Assembly: GCA_016714815.1 (NCBI GenBank)
Contig: JADKBZ010000018.1
Location: 43,603 to 107,602, forward strand
DNA: 64,000 nt
Direction of reading: 5' to 3'
Origin: Holophagales bacterium
GTDB lineage: Bacteria; Acidobacteriota; Thermoanaerobaculia; UBA5066
Every line of letters begins with the position of its first letter. The first letter of the stretch is position 1. A program made the position numbers and the translations under genes. The notes beneath the pieces are model-generated. The model was not told where the DNA came from. It did not search any database and worked only from the letters and a program-made list of their open reading frames with translations. Of this stretch, positions 35,838 to 44,507 are shown piece after piece.

Positions 35838-37474
35838 TCAACGCGGCGCAGGAATCTCGAACAGGTCGATCGAGTCTCCGGCGCGCGCCACGAACGTCGC
35901 ATCCCGGCTCTTCAGCTGCGCGAGGACGTGGGCCGCGCGCGGCCGTCCGTCGGCGAAGAGCGCCGTCCCGGGGCCGACGAGGAGGAACTGCCTCGACACG
36001 GCGACGTAGCGCGGCAGCGGCGCGTCGGTGGCGAGGAGGTCGACGCAGCCGGGGATGCGGAACGACGGGAGGTCGCCGCCGAAGTAGGCGACTCCGAGCG
36101 AGGCAGACGGGATATCGCGCTCCGAGGCGAGGGTCGCGAGGCGCGGGAGGTCCTGCCCCCAGTCGAGGTTCGAGTCGGCGAGAGGGGGTTCGCGGAAGAC
36201 ACGCGCCACGAGGCCGTACCGCCCGATCGAGCGGCCGAATGCGAGGGGCGAGAGCGCGAAAAAGAGCGCGAGAACGAACGCCGCCGGGGAGCGTCGCAGG
36301 AGGACGGGTCCGAGGGCGGCGGCGGCCCCTGCCGAGAAGAGGACGATCACCGGGATCAGGTGGCGAACGCCGATCCGCGGCCCGCCGAGGACGCCGCGAG
36401 GAAGACCGCGCCCGAGAAGAGGAGGAGGCGGGAGCGGAGCGGGGCGCGGACGAAGGCGGCGACCGTTCCGGCGAGAACGAGGAGGAGCCACGCGGCGGGC
36501 GACTTCACGACGAGCGCCACGAGGTGGTAGCCAGGAGACGGTGACGCGGCGACGTCGCCCAGAAAATACGACAGGCGCCCCGCCTCCGTCTGCCTGAGGA
36601 CGAAGAGCGTCGAGAGGGCGTAGCGGCCCAGGCCCGCGTCGATACCGGCGAGGCGGCTCACGAAGGTCGCGTCTCCCGCGGGGAGACGGTAGAGCGACAG
36701 GAGCGTCGGCAGGAGCCCCTCCTCGCCCGCCGTCCAGGGACGAAGGAGAAGAGCGAGGAGCGCGACCGTCAGGAGCGGGAGGCCGAGCGCGACGAGAGCG
36801 AGGCGCTGCGTGGCGCGCGGGTCGCGAGAAAGCCGGAGCGCCGGGACGACGAGGAGCGGCAGGAGCGGCAGGAGGACGAGCGCCGTCTGTTTCGTTGCGA
36901 TGGCGGCGGCGGCCGCGAGCGCCGTTGCCAGGAGGCGCGCGGCGGACGGCCTCTCGAAAAGCGCGAGCGTTCCCCAGACGGCGGCGGCGACGAGCGCGGC
37001 GGCGGGAACGTCGGAGGTGACGAGGTGCCCGTGCGGGACGAGCGCGGTCTGCCCGGCAAGTAGCGCGGCGGCGAAGAGCCCCGCCTCGCCCCCGCCGGCG
37101 GCGCGCGCCGCGAGCAGGAAAAGGGCGGCGAGAAAGGCGATCGTCACGAGCCGCGCGGCGAGGAGGACCTTCAACGGGTCGGCCGCGCCGAAGAGCTGCT
37201 CCCGCGCCGTGAGGAAGAGCGCCCGGAACGAGAGCGGCGGCGTCTCGACGGCGCCGGCCGATCGCGCCGCACGTCCCCAGAGCTCCTTGGCGAGGGGCGG
37301 CAGCTCGACGTTCACGGCCCAGCTGCCGTACTTCGCCTGCACCGCGCCCGCGGCGAGGTGGATCGGCTCGTCGGCGGTCACGCCGTCGCGCCGCGCGTCG
37401 AGGACGGCGAGACCCGCCGTGAGAACGACGATGGAGAGAAGACCGATGCGAACGGCCCGCGAACGGGTGAACAC
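35838..37474 (-). CDS. Polytopic glycosyltransferase (PMT/ArnT-like), frameshifted near 36400
   Basis: An inner-membrane GT-C-type glycosyltransferase that would move sugars from a polyprenyl carrier. It starts with GTG at 37474. The first luminal loop has the ADEPIHLAAG and ELPPLAKELWG motifs; the acidic pair in this loop is the catalytic signature of the family. About ten helices follow. The frame breaks near 36400; the other frame continues GPRIGVRHLIPVIVLFSAG through to SNLDWGQDLPRL and ends at 35838, giving about 545 residues in all. The C-terminal DWGQD segment is typical of these proteins. The break is probably a one-base consensus error. Confidence 0.8.
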
Positions 37475-37478
37475 CCGC

Positions 37479-38467
37479 CTATTCTGCGGCCGGCGCCCGG
37501 TACGCCGCGGCGAATCCCGCCATCACCTCGGCCGCCGGAAGCACCGCGTCGATCTCGCCGACGCTCCGGCCCGCCTGCCAGGCGTCCTTCGTCGAGCTCC
37601 CCTTCCGGATCGCCTCCTTCAGCTGCCAGAACGAGCGGACGGAATACCACGCGCGCATCCAGTGCTTCGTCGTCCGCCCCTTGAGGAGGAGGCGCCCGAA
37701 GGGCCCCGCCTTCGTCCCGATCCTCTCGACGTAGGGCGTCCGGATGACGGCGAGCGGTACGCCGGTGATCCGCTCGGTGAGGACGATGTCCTCCTCCTTC
37801 GCCCGGAGAATCGCCGTCTTGTAGTCCTGGTGCGAGTCGCACTCCGTCGTGGCGATGAAGCGGGTCCCCATCTGGACCCCTCGTAGCCGAGCGAGAGCGC
37901 GCGGGTGAAGCCCGCGGGATTCCCGACGCCGCCCGCGCAGAGGAGCGGCACGCCGAGCGGACCGAGATCGTCGACGAGCTGCGCGGGCGAGCGGTACCCG
38001 GCGTGGCCACCCGCCCGGTCGTTGACGCAGAGGAGACCGTCGACGCCCCCCTCGAGCGCCTTCTCGGCCCACTTCCGGTCGACGACGTCGTGGTAGACGA
38101 TTCCGCCGAACGGGCGGACCCGCTCGACGACCCACGCCGGGTTGCCGAGGGCGGTGACGAAGAAGCGGACGCCGTGCTCGAGCGCGACGTCGACGTACCC
38201 CTCCATCCGCTTCCGGTAGATCCGCGAGAGAGATTTCTCGGTCAGGACATTCAGGCCGACCGGCTTCTTCGTGAGGCTGCGAATCTTCTCGAGCCCCTTC
38301 CGGAACTCGTACTTGTTGGCATAGACGAGAGTGAGCGGCTGGACGATGCCGATGCCGCCCGCTTCCGACACGGCGGCGACGAGCTCGGGATTCGAGCAGG
38401 GGTACATCGCCCCGCAGACGACCGGGAACTCCGCCCCCGCGTGCGAAAGGAACCGGTTCGTGCTCAC
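37479..38467 (-). CDS. NAD(P)H-dependent flavin oxidoreductase (nitronate monooxygenase-like), frameshifted near 37877
   Basis: A 329-residue TIM-barrel flavoprotein of the nitronate monooxygenase/FabK-like family. Evidence includes PVVCGAMYPCSNPELVAAV at the N-terminus, GLLCVNDRAGGHAG (phosphate-binding loop), LCAGGVGNPAGF and, after the shift, VQMGTRFIATTECDSHQ. One G is missing from a G run near 37877; restoring it joins the halves. The start is GTG at 38467, overlapping the TGA of the thioesterase-like gene (GTGA), so they are coupled. The substrate is unknown; roles in nitroalkane oxidation or acyl metabolism are possible, and the thioesterase neighbour favours the latter. Confidence 0.85.
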
Positions 38468-38988
38468 TTCGCCGCTGTGGGTTTCGTGGGTTTCGTGGGT
38501 TCCGTGGGTCTCGCGGGGCCGACGAGCCACCGGGCCGACGCCTTCGCCACGACGTCTCCGGCGGCGTTGCGGACGACCGCCTCCACCTCGACCTCGCGCC
38601 TCTCGCTGGTCTTCGGCGGCTCGATCGTGCACTCCGACGTGAGCGTGCCGCGCGCCTTCTTGCCGTACTCGATCGTCAGCCGGGTCAGGATCGCGCGGGC
38701 GTCGTCGGGGAGACCGGTGTTGAGGGCGAGGCCGGTGGAGAGCTCGGCGAGGTTCATCAGGGCGACGGCGTGGATGGAGTCGAGGTGGTTCCTCACCTTC
38801 CGCCCGTCGCGCAGCTCGACCCGCGCGTGCCCTGGAGAAAGCTCGCGGACGATGGCCCCGATGGAGCCGGAGTAGGGGACCATCCGGCCGAGCGCCCAGC
38901 TGAAGAGGCGGTCTCCGGCAGGGAGCTTCTGGAAGCGGTTCCAGGCGTCGCGGATCGCGCGTCCCGGCGACGTCGCCTTATTCGTCAT
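38464..38988 (-). CDS. Hotdog-fold thioesterase-like protein (DUF4442/PaaI-like)
   Basis: A 174-residue cytoplasmic protein with the hotdog pattern: NRFQKLPAGDRLFSWALGR, VRNHLDSIHAVALMNLAELS, IEYGKKARGTLT and a final strand RREVEVEAVVRNAAGDVVAKA. It resembles DUF4442/PaaI-type acyl-CoA thioesterases. The C-terminal tail PTEPTKPTKPT is encoded by a short DNA tandem repeat (38476-38512) and is probably slippage-prone. It is the first gene of a coupled pair with the flavin oxidoreductase. The start is ATG at 38988. Confidence 0.75.
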   Translation of the reverse strand: MTNKATSPGRAIRDAWNRFQKLPAGDRLFSWALGRMVPYSGSIGAIVRELSPGHARVELRDGRKVRNHLDSIHAVALMNLAELSTGLALNTGLPDDARAILTRLTIEYGKKARGTLTSECTIEPPKTSERREVEVEAVVRNAAGDVVAKASARWLVGPARPTEPTKPTKPTAAK

Positions 38989-39105
38989 CTCGTCTCCTCG
39001 TCTCTTCGCCTTCTCGTCGCCCCGGACCCTCGTCTTCACCCGTGCCGCCGGCTCGCGGCTGCGCTGCGGCATTCTGCACGAACCCGCATAGACTCCGCGC
39101 GCACC

Positions 39106-40065
39106 GTGCTTCTGCCGCCCACGCCCTCCGCCCTCCGCCGCGCCGCCGCCGCGCTGAAGCGGGGCGAGCCGGTCGCCTTCCCGACGGAGACGGTCTACGG
39201 CCTCGGGGCGAACGCCCTCGACCCGGAGGCGGTGCGCAGGATCTTCGAGGCGAAGGGGCGCCCCGACGACAACCCGCTCATCGTCCACGTCACGGGCCTC
39301 CCGATGGTCCGGCGGCTCGTCAGGGAGCTTCCGCCAGCGGCCCGCGCGCTCGCCGCGCGATTCTGGCCGGGGCCGCTGACGATCGTCCTCCCGAAGCGAA
39401 GTCGCGTCCCCGACATCGTGACGGCGGGCCTTCCGACCGTCGCCGTCCGCGTCCCCGACCACCCCGTCGCCCTCGCCCTGATCGAGGCGGCGGGAGTGCC
39501 GATCGCCGCGCCGAGCGCGAACCGCTCGGGCCGTCCGAGCCCGACGCGTGCCGCCCACGTCGCCGCCGACTTCCCCGGCCTCCTCGTCCTCGACGGCGGT
39601 CCCGCCCGGCACGGACTCGAGTCGACCGTCGTCGCCCTCGGCAATCCGCCGCGCGTCCTGCGGCTCGGGGCGATCCCGGTGGAGGAGCTGCGGACGGTCC
39701 TTCCCGGCCTCGTCGTCGCCACGAAGGCCCGGGCTCGCGCGGAGAGCCCCGGGATGCGGCACCGCCACTACGCTCCCGCCCGGCCGCTCGTTCTTTTCCG
39801 CCGGTCGCGCGCGGCAGCTCTCCGTGAGGCGCTCGCGGTCGACCCGAGAGCGCTCCTCCTCTGCGCCGACGCCGACGCCCGGCTCTTTCCGGGATGGCGG
39901 CCGGTGAAGCTCGGCGCAACGCCCGTGGAGATCGCCCACGACCTCTTCGACGCCCTCCGGACCCAGCGCCGCGGCAGCGTCCTCCTCGCCTACGCTCTCC
40001 CCCGCCGAGGGCTCCTCAGGGCCGTCATGGACCGCCTCGAGCGCGCCGCGACTCGGGTCGTGTAG
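39106..40065 (+). CDS. tsaC: L-threonylcarbamoyladenylate synthase (Sua5 type)
   Basis: Makes threonylcarbamoyl-AMP from threonine, bicarbonate and ATP, the first step of t6A tRNA modification. The 319 residues contain the YrdC domain (FPTETVYGLGANAL, KGRPDDNPLIVH, SANRSGRPSPT) and the C-terminal Sua5 domain introduced by PGMRHRHYAP, so it is the long Sua5 form. The start is GTG at 39106; upstream codons in the same frame lie across the divergent thioesterase gene. The frame is intact. Confidence 0.93.
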   Translation: MLLPPTPSALRRAAAALKRGEPVAFPTETVYGLGANALDPEAVRRIFEAKGRPDDNPLIVHVTGLPMVRRLVRELPPAARALAARFWPGPLTIVLPKRSRVPDIVTAGLPTVAVRVPDHPVALALIEAAGVPIAAPSANRSGRPSPTRAAHVAADFPGLLVLDGGPARHGLESTVVALGNPPRVLRLGAIPVEELRTVLPGLVVATKARARAESPGMRHRHYAPARPLVLFRRSRAAALREALAVDPRALLLCADADARLFPGWRPVKLGATPVEIAHDLFDALRTQRRGSVLLAYALPRRGLLRAVMDRLERAATRVV

Positions 40066-40122
40066 GGAAAGGCAGGCCCGCCCCCCTTCGCGATCGAGCC
40101 GCCCTGGCGTAACCTCGAACTC

Positions 40123-40386
40123 GTGGAAGAGAGACAGACGACCAGTTACCGCGCCGTCGTCGCAGGCGACCGGATCGAGTGGATCGACGCACCGCCGACT
40201 TCCGGTCGCCTCGAAGTCCGCGTCAGCCTCCTTCCGCCGCGCGCGGACAAAGCACGGAGGAGAGAAGCCGCGATCGCAGCCCTGACGCATCTCGCAGGCC
40301 TCGGGGGGCTCGGCAGCATCGTCGACCCGACGGCCTGGCAGCGCGAGCACCGGAACGACAGACCTCTCCCTGGCCGAGACTCTTGA
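40123..40386 (+). CDS. Antitoxin of a PIN-type toxin-antitoxin pair
   Basis: An 87-residue protein starting with GTG at 40123. The N-terminal part (TSYRAVVAGDRIEWIDAPP) could be a small beta DNA-binding or dimer domain; the C-terminus WQREHRNDRPLPGRDS is the type of arm that binds a PIN toxin. Its TGA overlaps the TTG of the PIN gene (TTGA), as in many vapBC operons. The assignment rests mainly on the partner. Confidence 0.75.
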   Translation: MEERQTTSYRAVVAGDRIEWIDAPPTSGRLEVRVSLLPPRADKARRREAAIAALTHLAGLGGLGSIVDPTAWQREHRNDRPLPGRDS

Positions 40387-40754
40387 AGCTCGTCGACTCC
40401 AACATCCTCATCTACGCCGCAAGGCCCGATGGGGAAAGGCTGCGGAGCTGGATCCCGTGGGACGACGTCGCGGTCTCGGTGGTCACGCGAATCGAGGTTC
40501 TCGGATACCACCGGCTGTCGGATGAAGAACGAATGGCGCTGGAGGCTCTCTTCGACGTCCTCGACGTACTTCCCGTGACCACCGAAGTCGCAGCGCGCGC
40601 CATCGAGCTTCGCCGTGCACGGCGGATGTCCCTGGGCGATTCCATCATCGCGGCGACGGCTCTCGTCGAGGACGTCTCGCTCGTCACTCACAACGTCTCG
40701 GACTTCGAAGGCATCCCGGATCTCCGCCTGGAAGACCCCGTCGCCAACGCCTGA
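40383..40754 (+). CDS. PIN-domain ribonuclease toxin (VapC-like)
   Basis: A 123-residue PIN-domain protein that would cut RNA when freed from its antitoxin. The acidic residues are in place: Asp in LVDSNILIY, Glu in VTRIEVLGY, Asp in LGDSIIAATAL and the final Asp in VSDFEGI. It starts with TTG at 40383 inside the antitoxin's last codons, so it depends on upstream translation. The frame is intact. Confidence 0.88.
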   Translation: MKLVDSNILIYAARPDGERLRSWIPWDDVAVSVVTRIEVLGYHRLSDEERMALEALFDVLDVLPVTTEVAARAIELRRARRMSLGDSIIAATALVEDVSLVTHNVSDFEGIPDLRLEDPVANA

Positions 40755-40851
40755 GGCCGACCCCGGCGCGCACCCGAAGGCGAAGCACGAGAAGGTCCCC
40801 GCCGCCGGGCGGACGGCCCTCGGGAGAGGGGCCGCTCCATAGAGGCAGATC

Positions 40852-41982
40852 TCAGTCGGGAAGGCGCCGCAGGACGGCGATGGAGACGTCGTCCCCTACG
40901 GGTCGGCGATCGAGAAACCGGAGGACCTCCGAAGAAAGAGCTGCGGCTACGTCGGCGGCGCTGCGGCCCGCCATTCGCAGAAGGATCGCGAGCGTCCGGC
41001 CGTCTCCGAACTCCCGGCCCGCCGCGTCCCGGGCCTCGGGAAGCCCGTCGGAGTGAAGCAGAAGCAGCTCCCCCGCCCCGAGCCGCCCGGCCTCGACGTC
41101 GTAGACCTGAGCCTGTTTCACGCCGAGCGGGTAGGCGCCGCGGCCGAAGCGCTCGAGCACGGTCCCGGCGGGACCAACCCTGAGGACCGGCGGGTGCCCC
41201 GCGACGGCGGCGACGAAGCTCCCGTCGGGCTGGAGGAGAAGGGCCACTCCCGCGAAGAACTGCCGCGGACCCGACGTGCGGCAGCTCCCGAGCCGGCAGA
41301 GGACCCGGTTCAGCGTCGCGAGGACTTCCGCGGGCGAAGGGTCCCGCTCGAGCTGAAGGCGCCACGCCGTGTGCGCGACCGCCATGACGAGGCCCGCCGC
41401 CATCCCGTGTCCCGAGGCGTCCCCGAAGAGGATCGCGAGCCCGCCGTTCTCGAGCGGCTGGAACTCGTAGAGATCGCCCCCCACGGTGTTCGCGACACGG
41501 TTGAAGGCCCCCAGCTCGAAACCGGGAATGGTGGGGAGCGACTGCGGGACGAGCTCCGCCTGGAGCTGCCGGGCCATGACGAGCTCGTCGCGAAAGCGGA
41601 GCTTGTCGACGAGCTCGAGGCCGAGGAGGAGGAGGAGCAGGACCGTGCAGGCGAGGAGGACGAAGATCGACCAGGCCGCGTCCGAGGGCCAGTCCCCCGT
41701 CGCGAGCTTCAGGAAAGCGGTGACGAAGCCGACGAGGACGACGACGACGACGAGCCGGCGGGTCGGAGAGAGGCGGCGGACGAGGCCGTGGAGGAGGGCG
41801 CTCGTCCGGACGAGCTCGCGGCGCCAGCCCGGTCGGGCCTTCTCGATGGCCTCCCTGTGCTCGGAAGCCAGGACCTCCCGGGCATCGGCCCATTCAACCG
41901 AATAAAGGTCGGCGACGTCCCGGGAGTCGAAGGTGTCGACGGTTTCCCGGGCGAGATCCATCCAGGCGCGACGCGTGGCCAT
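40852..41982 (-). CDS. PP2C-type phosphatase of the RsbU/SpoIIE class
   Basis: A 376-residue membrane-attached phosphatase. The N-terminal cytoplasmic part (about 1-75) is followed by two membrane helices (about 78-125) and a PPM/RsbU-type phosphatase domain (about 145-370) with the metal motifs VGGDLYEF, GDASGHGMAAG, HSDGLPEAR and GDDVSIAVL. Such proteins dephosphorylate anti-anti-sigma factors in partner-switching systems; no such partners are seen in this window. The start is ATG at 41982. Confidence 0.88.
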   Translation of the reverse strand: MATRRAWMDLARETVDTFDSRDVADLYSVEWADAREVLASEHREAIEKARPGWRRELVRTSALLHGLVRRLSPTRRLVVVVVLVGFVTAFLKLATGDWPSDAAWSIFVLLACTVLLLLLLGLELVDKLRFRDELVMARQLQAELVPQSLPTIPGFELGAFNRVANTVGGDLYEFQPLENGGLAILFGDASGHGMAAGLVMAVAHTAWRLQLERDPSPAEVLATLNRVLCRLGSCRTSGPRQFFAGVALLLQPDGSFVAAVAGHPPVLRVGPAGTVLERFGRGAYPLGVKQAQVYDVEAGRLGAGELLLLHSDGLPEARDAAGREFGDGRTLAILLRMAGRSAADVAAALSSEVLRFLDRRPVGDDVSIAVLRRLPD

Positions 41983-42016
41983 CTGTCTCCTGTTTACGGC
42001 TCTGCCGCGAGGAAGT

Positions 42017-42490
42017 TCAGGTCACCGGCGCGGTCCAATGGCCCGGCCCAACGGAAAGGCCGGTAGCCGTCGGCAGCCGCCCTCCGAACGACCTGCGGTT
42101 AGCGACGAGCGGAGCGGGTGCGACGCAGGACCGGATCGGGCGGCGCCTCAGGAGCCTTGACCCTTCGGCCCGACTCCTTCTCCCGTTCCTGGAGGTGCCG
42201 CACGAACGCGACAGGGTCAGAGCCAAACTCCCCGTAGAGCTCCTCCCTGTGGCGGTGCAGTTCCTCGACGATCGGATCAAGATACATCGGTGTCCCCCAA
42301 TGAGCTCCTCAGGCGTGCAGACGAAGGGCATGGAGAAGCCAGCCGATTCTAGGAGGTCCGCAATCCGGGGCAAGATCGCCGTCACGAGCTGGTGAGCCGC
42401 CCCGACGAGATCCGCCGGCGGCCTAGTAGCCGTCAGGTAGCTGACGACGGACAGAGCCGAATCAGCCAGATCGGTCTGGATTCTTCTCAA
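42017..42490 (-). CDS. Possible hypothetical protein upstream of the 62-residue ORF
   Basis: The frame from TTG at 42490 codes for a coherent helical segment (SALSVVSYLTATRPPADL, then HQLVTAILPRIADLLESAGF) down to about 42290, where the next gene's ribosome site and ATG begin. Beyond that the frame only shadows the downstream gene, so the real protein may be about 65-70 residues and end through a missed frameshift near 42295. No family is recognised. Confidence 0.3.
   Translation of the reverse strand: MRRIQTDLADSALSVVSYLTATRPPADLVGAAHQLVTAILPRIADLLESAGFSMPFVCTPEELIGGHRCILIRSSRNCTATGRSSTGSLALTLSRSCGTSRNGRRSRAEGSRLLRRRPIRSCVAPAPLVANRRSFGGRLPTATGLSVGPGHWTAPVT
42099..42287 (-). CDS. Small conserved-looking helical protein
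   Basis: A 62-residue protein, MYLDPIVEELHRHREELY..., with an amphipathic helix followed by FGSDPVAFVRHLQEREKESG and a basic tail. Proteins starting MYLDPIVEE are, as I recall, common short hypothetical genes found in pairs and sometimes linked to toxin-antitoxin regions. GGGGGA lies before the ATG at 42287. The function is unknown. Confidence 0.6.
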   Translation of the reverse strand: MYLDPIVEELHRHREELYGEFGSDPVAFVRHLQEREKESGRRVKAPEAPPDPVLRRTRSARR

Positions 42491-42715
42491 CCGACCACTG
42501 TCCGATGCGAAGCACCGGGGTCAGCGAGGACGAAGGAGTCTCCTCCCCCTCACTTAGGGATCCAGAATCTGGCGGAGGAGGGCTTCAGCCGTCGCTCTCC
42601 TCTCTCGGGATGGCCTTCCGGCCCGCCGGTTGGCGTCTACGAGACCGGGACAGCAGGAAGCACTCTTTCCCGCACGACCCGCAGTGGGGACGATTCCTTC
42701 GGCGGCACAGCGACT

Positions 42716-43022
42716 CTATAATAGATAATCAAGACCTGACCCCGATCTCAAGCGGGAGGGAGGGGTGTCCCGCGAGCGGCGTCCGAGCACGAGCGGGGCC
42801 CCGCACGGCTCCGCGAGCAGGCTGCCGGATCAGGCGAGCGCGCGCGTGCAACGAGCGGAGCGAGGCGTTCGCGCTCGCCCCGGCAGCCCGCGCAGCGGGG
42901 CCGATGCGGGTCGCTCGGCGGAGGAGGCGCCGTGGGACATCCCTCCCTCCCGCGACTCGTGCGGCACGGTGAGATGGATTGGGACCCTCCCGGTTTCCCG
43001 GTCCCCCGGTCTCCCCTCGCCC
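42716..43022 (-). repeat. Interspersed repeat element, copy C (inverted)
   Basis: Read on the minus strand this matches the left half of copy A: a low-complexity arm of CCGGGGGACCGGG type (about 42986-43022), ACCGTGCCGCACGAGTCGCG, the G+C-rich block, and the core with one mismatch (GGGGTCAGGTCTTGATTATC) at 42743-42716. The right half of the element is missing. The rest of the stretch 42491-42715 holds no recognisable gene. Confidence 0.72.
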
Positions 43023-43036
43023 GGCAGAAAAAAAGA

Positions 43037-43062
43037 GGCCCGCGACGCCACCGTCGCGGGCC
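43037..43062 (-). terminator. Rho-independent terminator of the cDPG-synthetase-like gene
   Basis: A 10-bp perfect stem GGCCCGCGAC/GTCGCGGGCC with a six-base loop; on the minus strand it is followed by TC and seven T. It lies 45 bp after the stop codon. Confidence 0.85.
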
Positions 43063-43107
43063 GTTCCGGGAACGGGGTCCGCCTGGCTCAGCCAGGCGCC
43101 ACCGGGA

Positions 43108-44431
43108 TCAGCGGACGAACTTCCGGATCTCCTCCTCGAGGAGGCCGGGGGTGAGCGGCTCGAGCTCGTAGCGGACGCGGGCCGCCGGCTTGGCGATCTT
43201 CAGGACTCGCGTGAGGTCGATCGGCGTCCCGACGAGGACGAGGTCGCACGGGGTCTTCTCGATCGTCTCCTCGAGCTCGGCGATCTGCTGCGCGCTGTAC
43301 CCCATCGCCGGGAGGATCCCCCTGGCGTTCGGGTACTTCTCGTAGGTCTCCTTGATGGAGCCGACGGCGAACGGGGTCGGGTCGACGATCTCGGCCGCTC
43401 CGTTGCGCTTCGCGGCGACGACGCCGGCGCCGTAGGTCATTCCGCCGTGCGTCAGCGTCGGGCCATCCTCGATGACGAGGACACGCTTGCCCTTCACCAG
43501 CTCCGGCTTGTCGCATGTGGCGGGCGAGTTCGCGCGGAGGATGCGCGCCTTCGGGTTCACCTTCGCGGCGTTCGCCTCGATCGACGCGATGTCCTTCGCG
43601 TCGGCCGAGTCGCACTTGTTGATGAGGATGATGTCGGCACGGCGGAAGTTCGCCTCGCCCGGGTGGTACGACATCTCGTGGCCGGGGCGGAGCGGGTCGG
43701 CGATGCAGATGTGGACGTCGGGGCGGTAGAACGGCAGGTCGTTGTTGCCGCCGTCCCAGAGGATCACCTCGGCCTCCTCCTCCGCCGCCTTGAGGATCTG
43801 GCCGTAGTCGACGCCGGAATAGATGATGAAGCCGTTGTCGATGTGCGGCTCGTACTCCTCGCGCTCCTCGATCGTGCACTTGTGCTTGTCGAGGTCGGAG
43901 TAGGTCGGCGAAGCGCTGGCAGGCCTGCTCGGCGAGATCGCCGTAGGGCATCGGGTGCCGGATGGCGACGACCTTCTTGCCCATCTTCTTGAGGATCGAC
44001 GAGACGTAGCGGGTCGTCTGGCTCTTCCCCGCGCCCGTCCTCACCGCCGTGATGGCGATGACCGGGACCATCGACGGGATCATCGTCCGGTCGTTGGCGA
44101 GGAGCTTGAAGTCGGCCCCCGCGACGATGCAGCGCGAGGCCAGGTGCATGACGGTCTCGTGCGAGACGTCGGAGTACGAGAAGACGCAGATGTCGATCCG
44201 CTCGTTGCGGATGAGGCGCTCGAGGTCGTCCTCGGGAACGATCCGGATTCCATTGGGGTAGCGGGGCCCCGCGAGCTCGGCGGGGTAGCGGCGCCCGGCG
44301 ATGCCCGGGATCTGCGTGGCGGTGAACGCGACGATCTCGACCGACGGGTCGTCGCGATAGGTGGTGTTGAAATTGTGGAAGTCCCTGCCGGCGGCGCCCA
44401 GGATCGCGAGCCGACGTACGCCTTTCACCAT
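43108..44431 (-). CDS. Cyclic 2,3-diphosphoglycerate synthetase-like GTPase, frameshifted near 43915
   Basis: A protein of about 441 residues related to archaeal cyclic 2,3-diphosphoglycerate synthetase; bacterial relatives are often called GTPases. The N-terminal domain is Rossmann-like (RLAILGAAGRDFHNFN). A P-loop ITAVRTGAGKSQTTR is at about residue 130, and the C-terminal half contains ILWDGGNNDLPFYRPD, ILINKCDSAD and IEDGPTLTHGGM. One frame break near 43915 separates the halves. The ATG at 44431 has AAGGAG nine bases upstream, so the longer start at 44455 is rejected. Whether this organism makes cyclic DPG is unknown; the bacterial role is not established. Confidence 0.85.
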
Positions 44432-44507
44432 AGAGAGAGTCTCCTTGGGCCGCATTCTAGGCCGCTCCGTGGGCCCTCGGGAACCCCCAAGGGGTCGGAG
44501 CTACACT

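Noticed and set aside
29135..36544. A plus-strand ORF of 2,469 codons antisense to the NHL-repeat gene
   Set aside because: It is an Arg/Asp/Pro/Gly-rich shadow of the intact NHL gene, caused by strong G/C third-position bias; it has no domains and no ribosome site.
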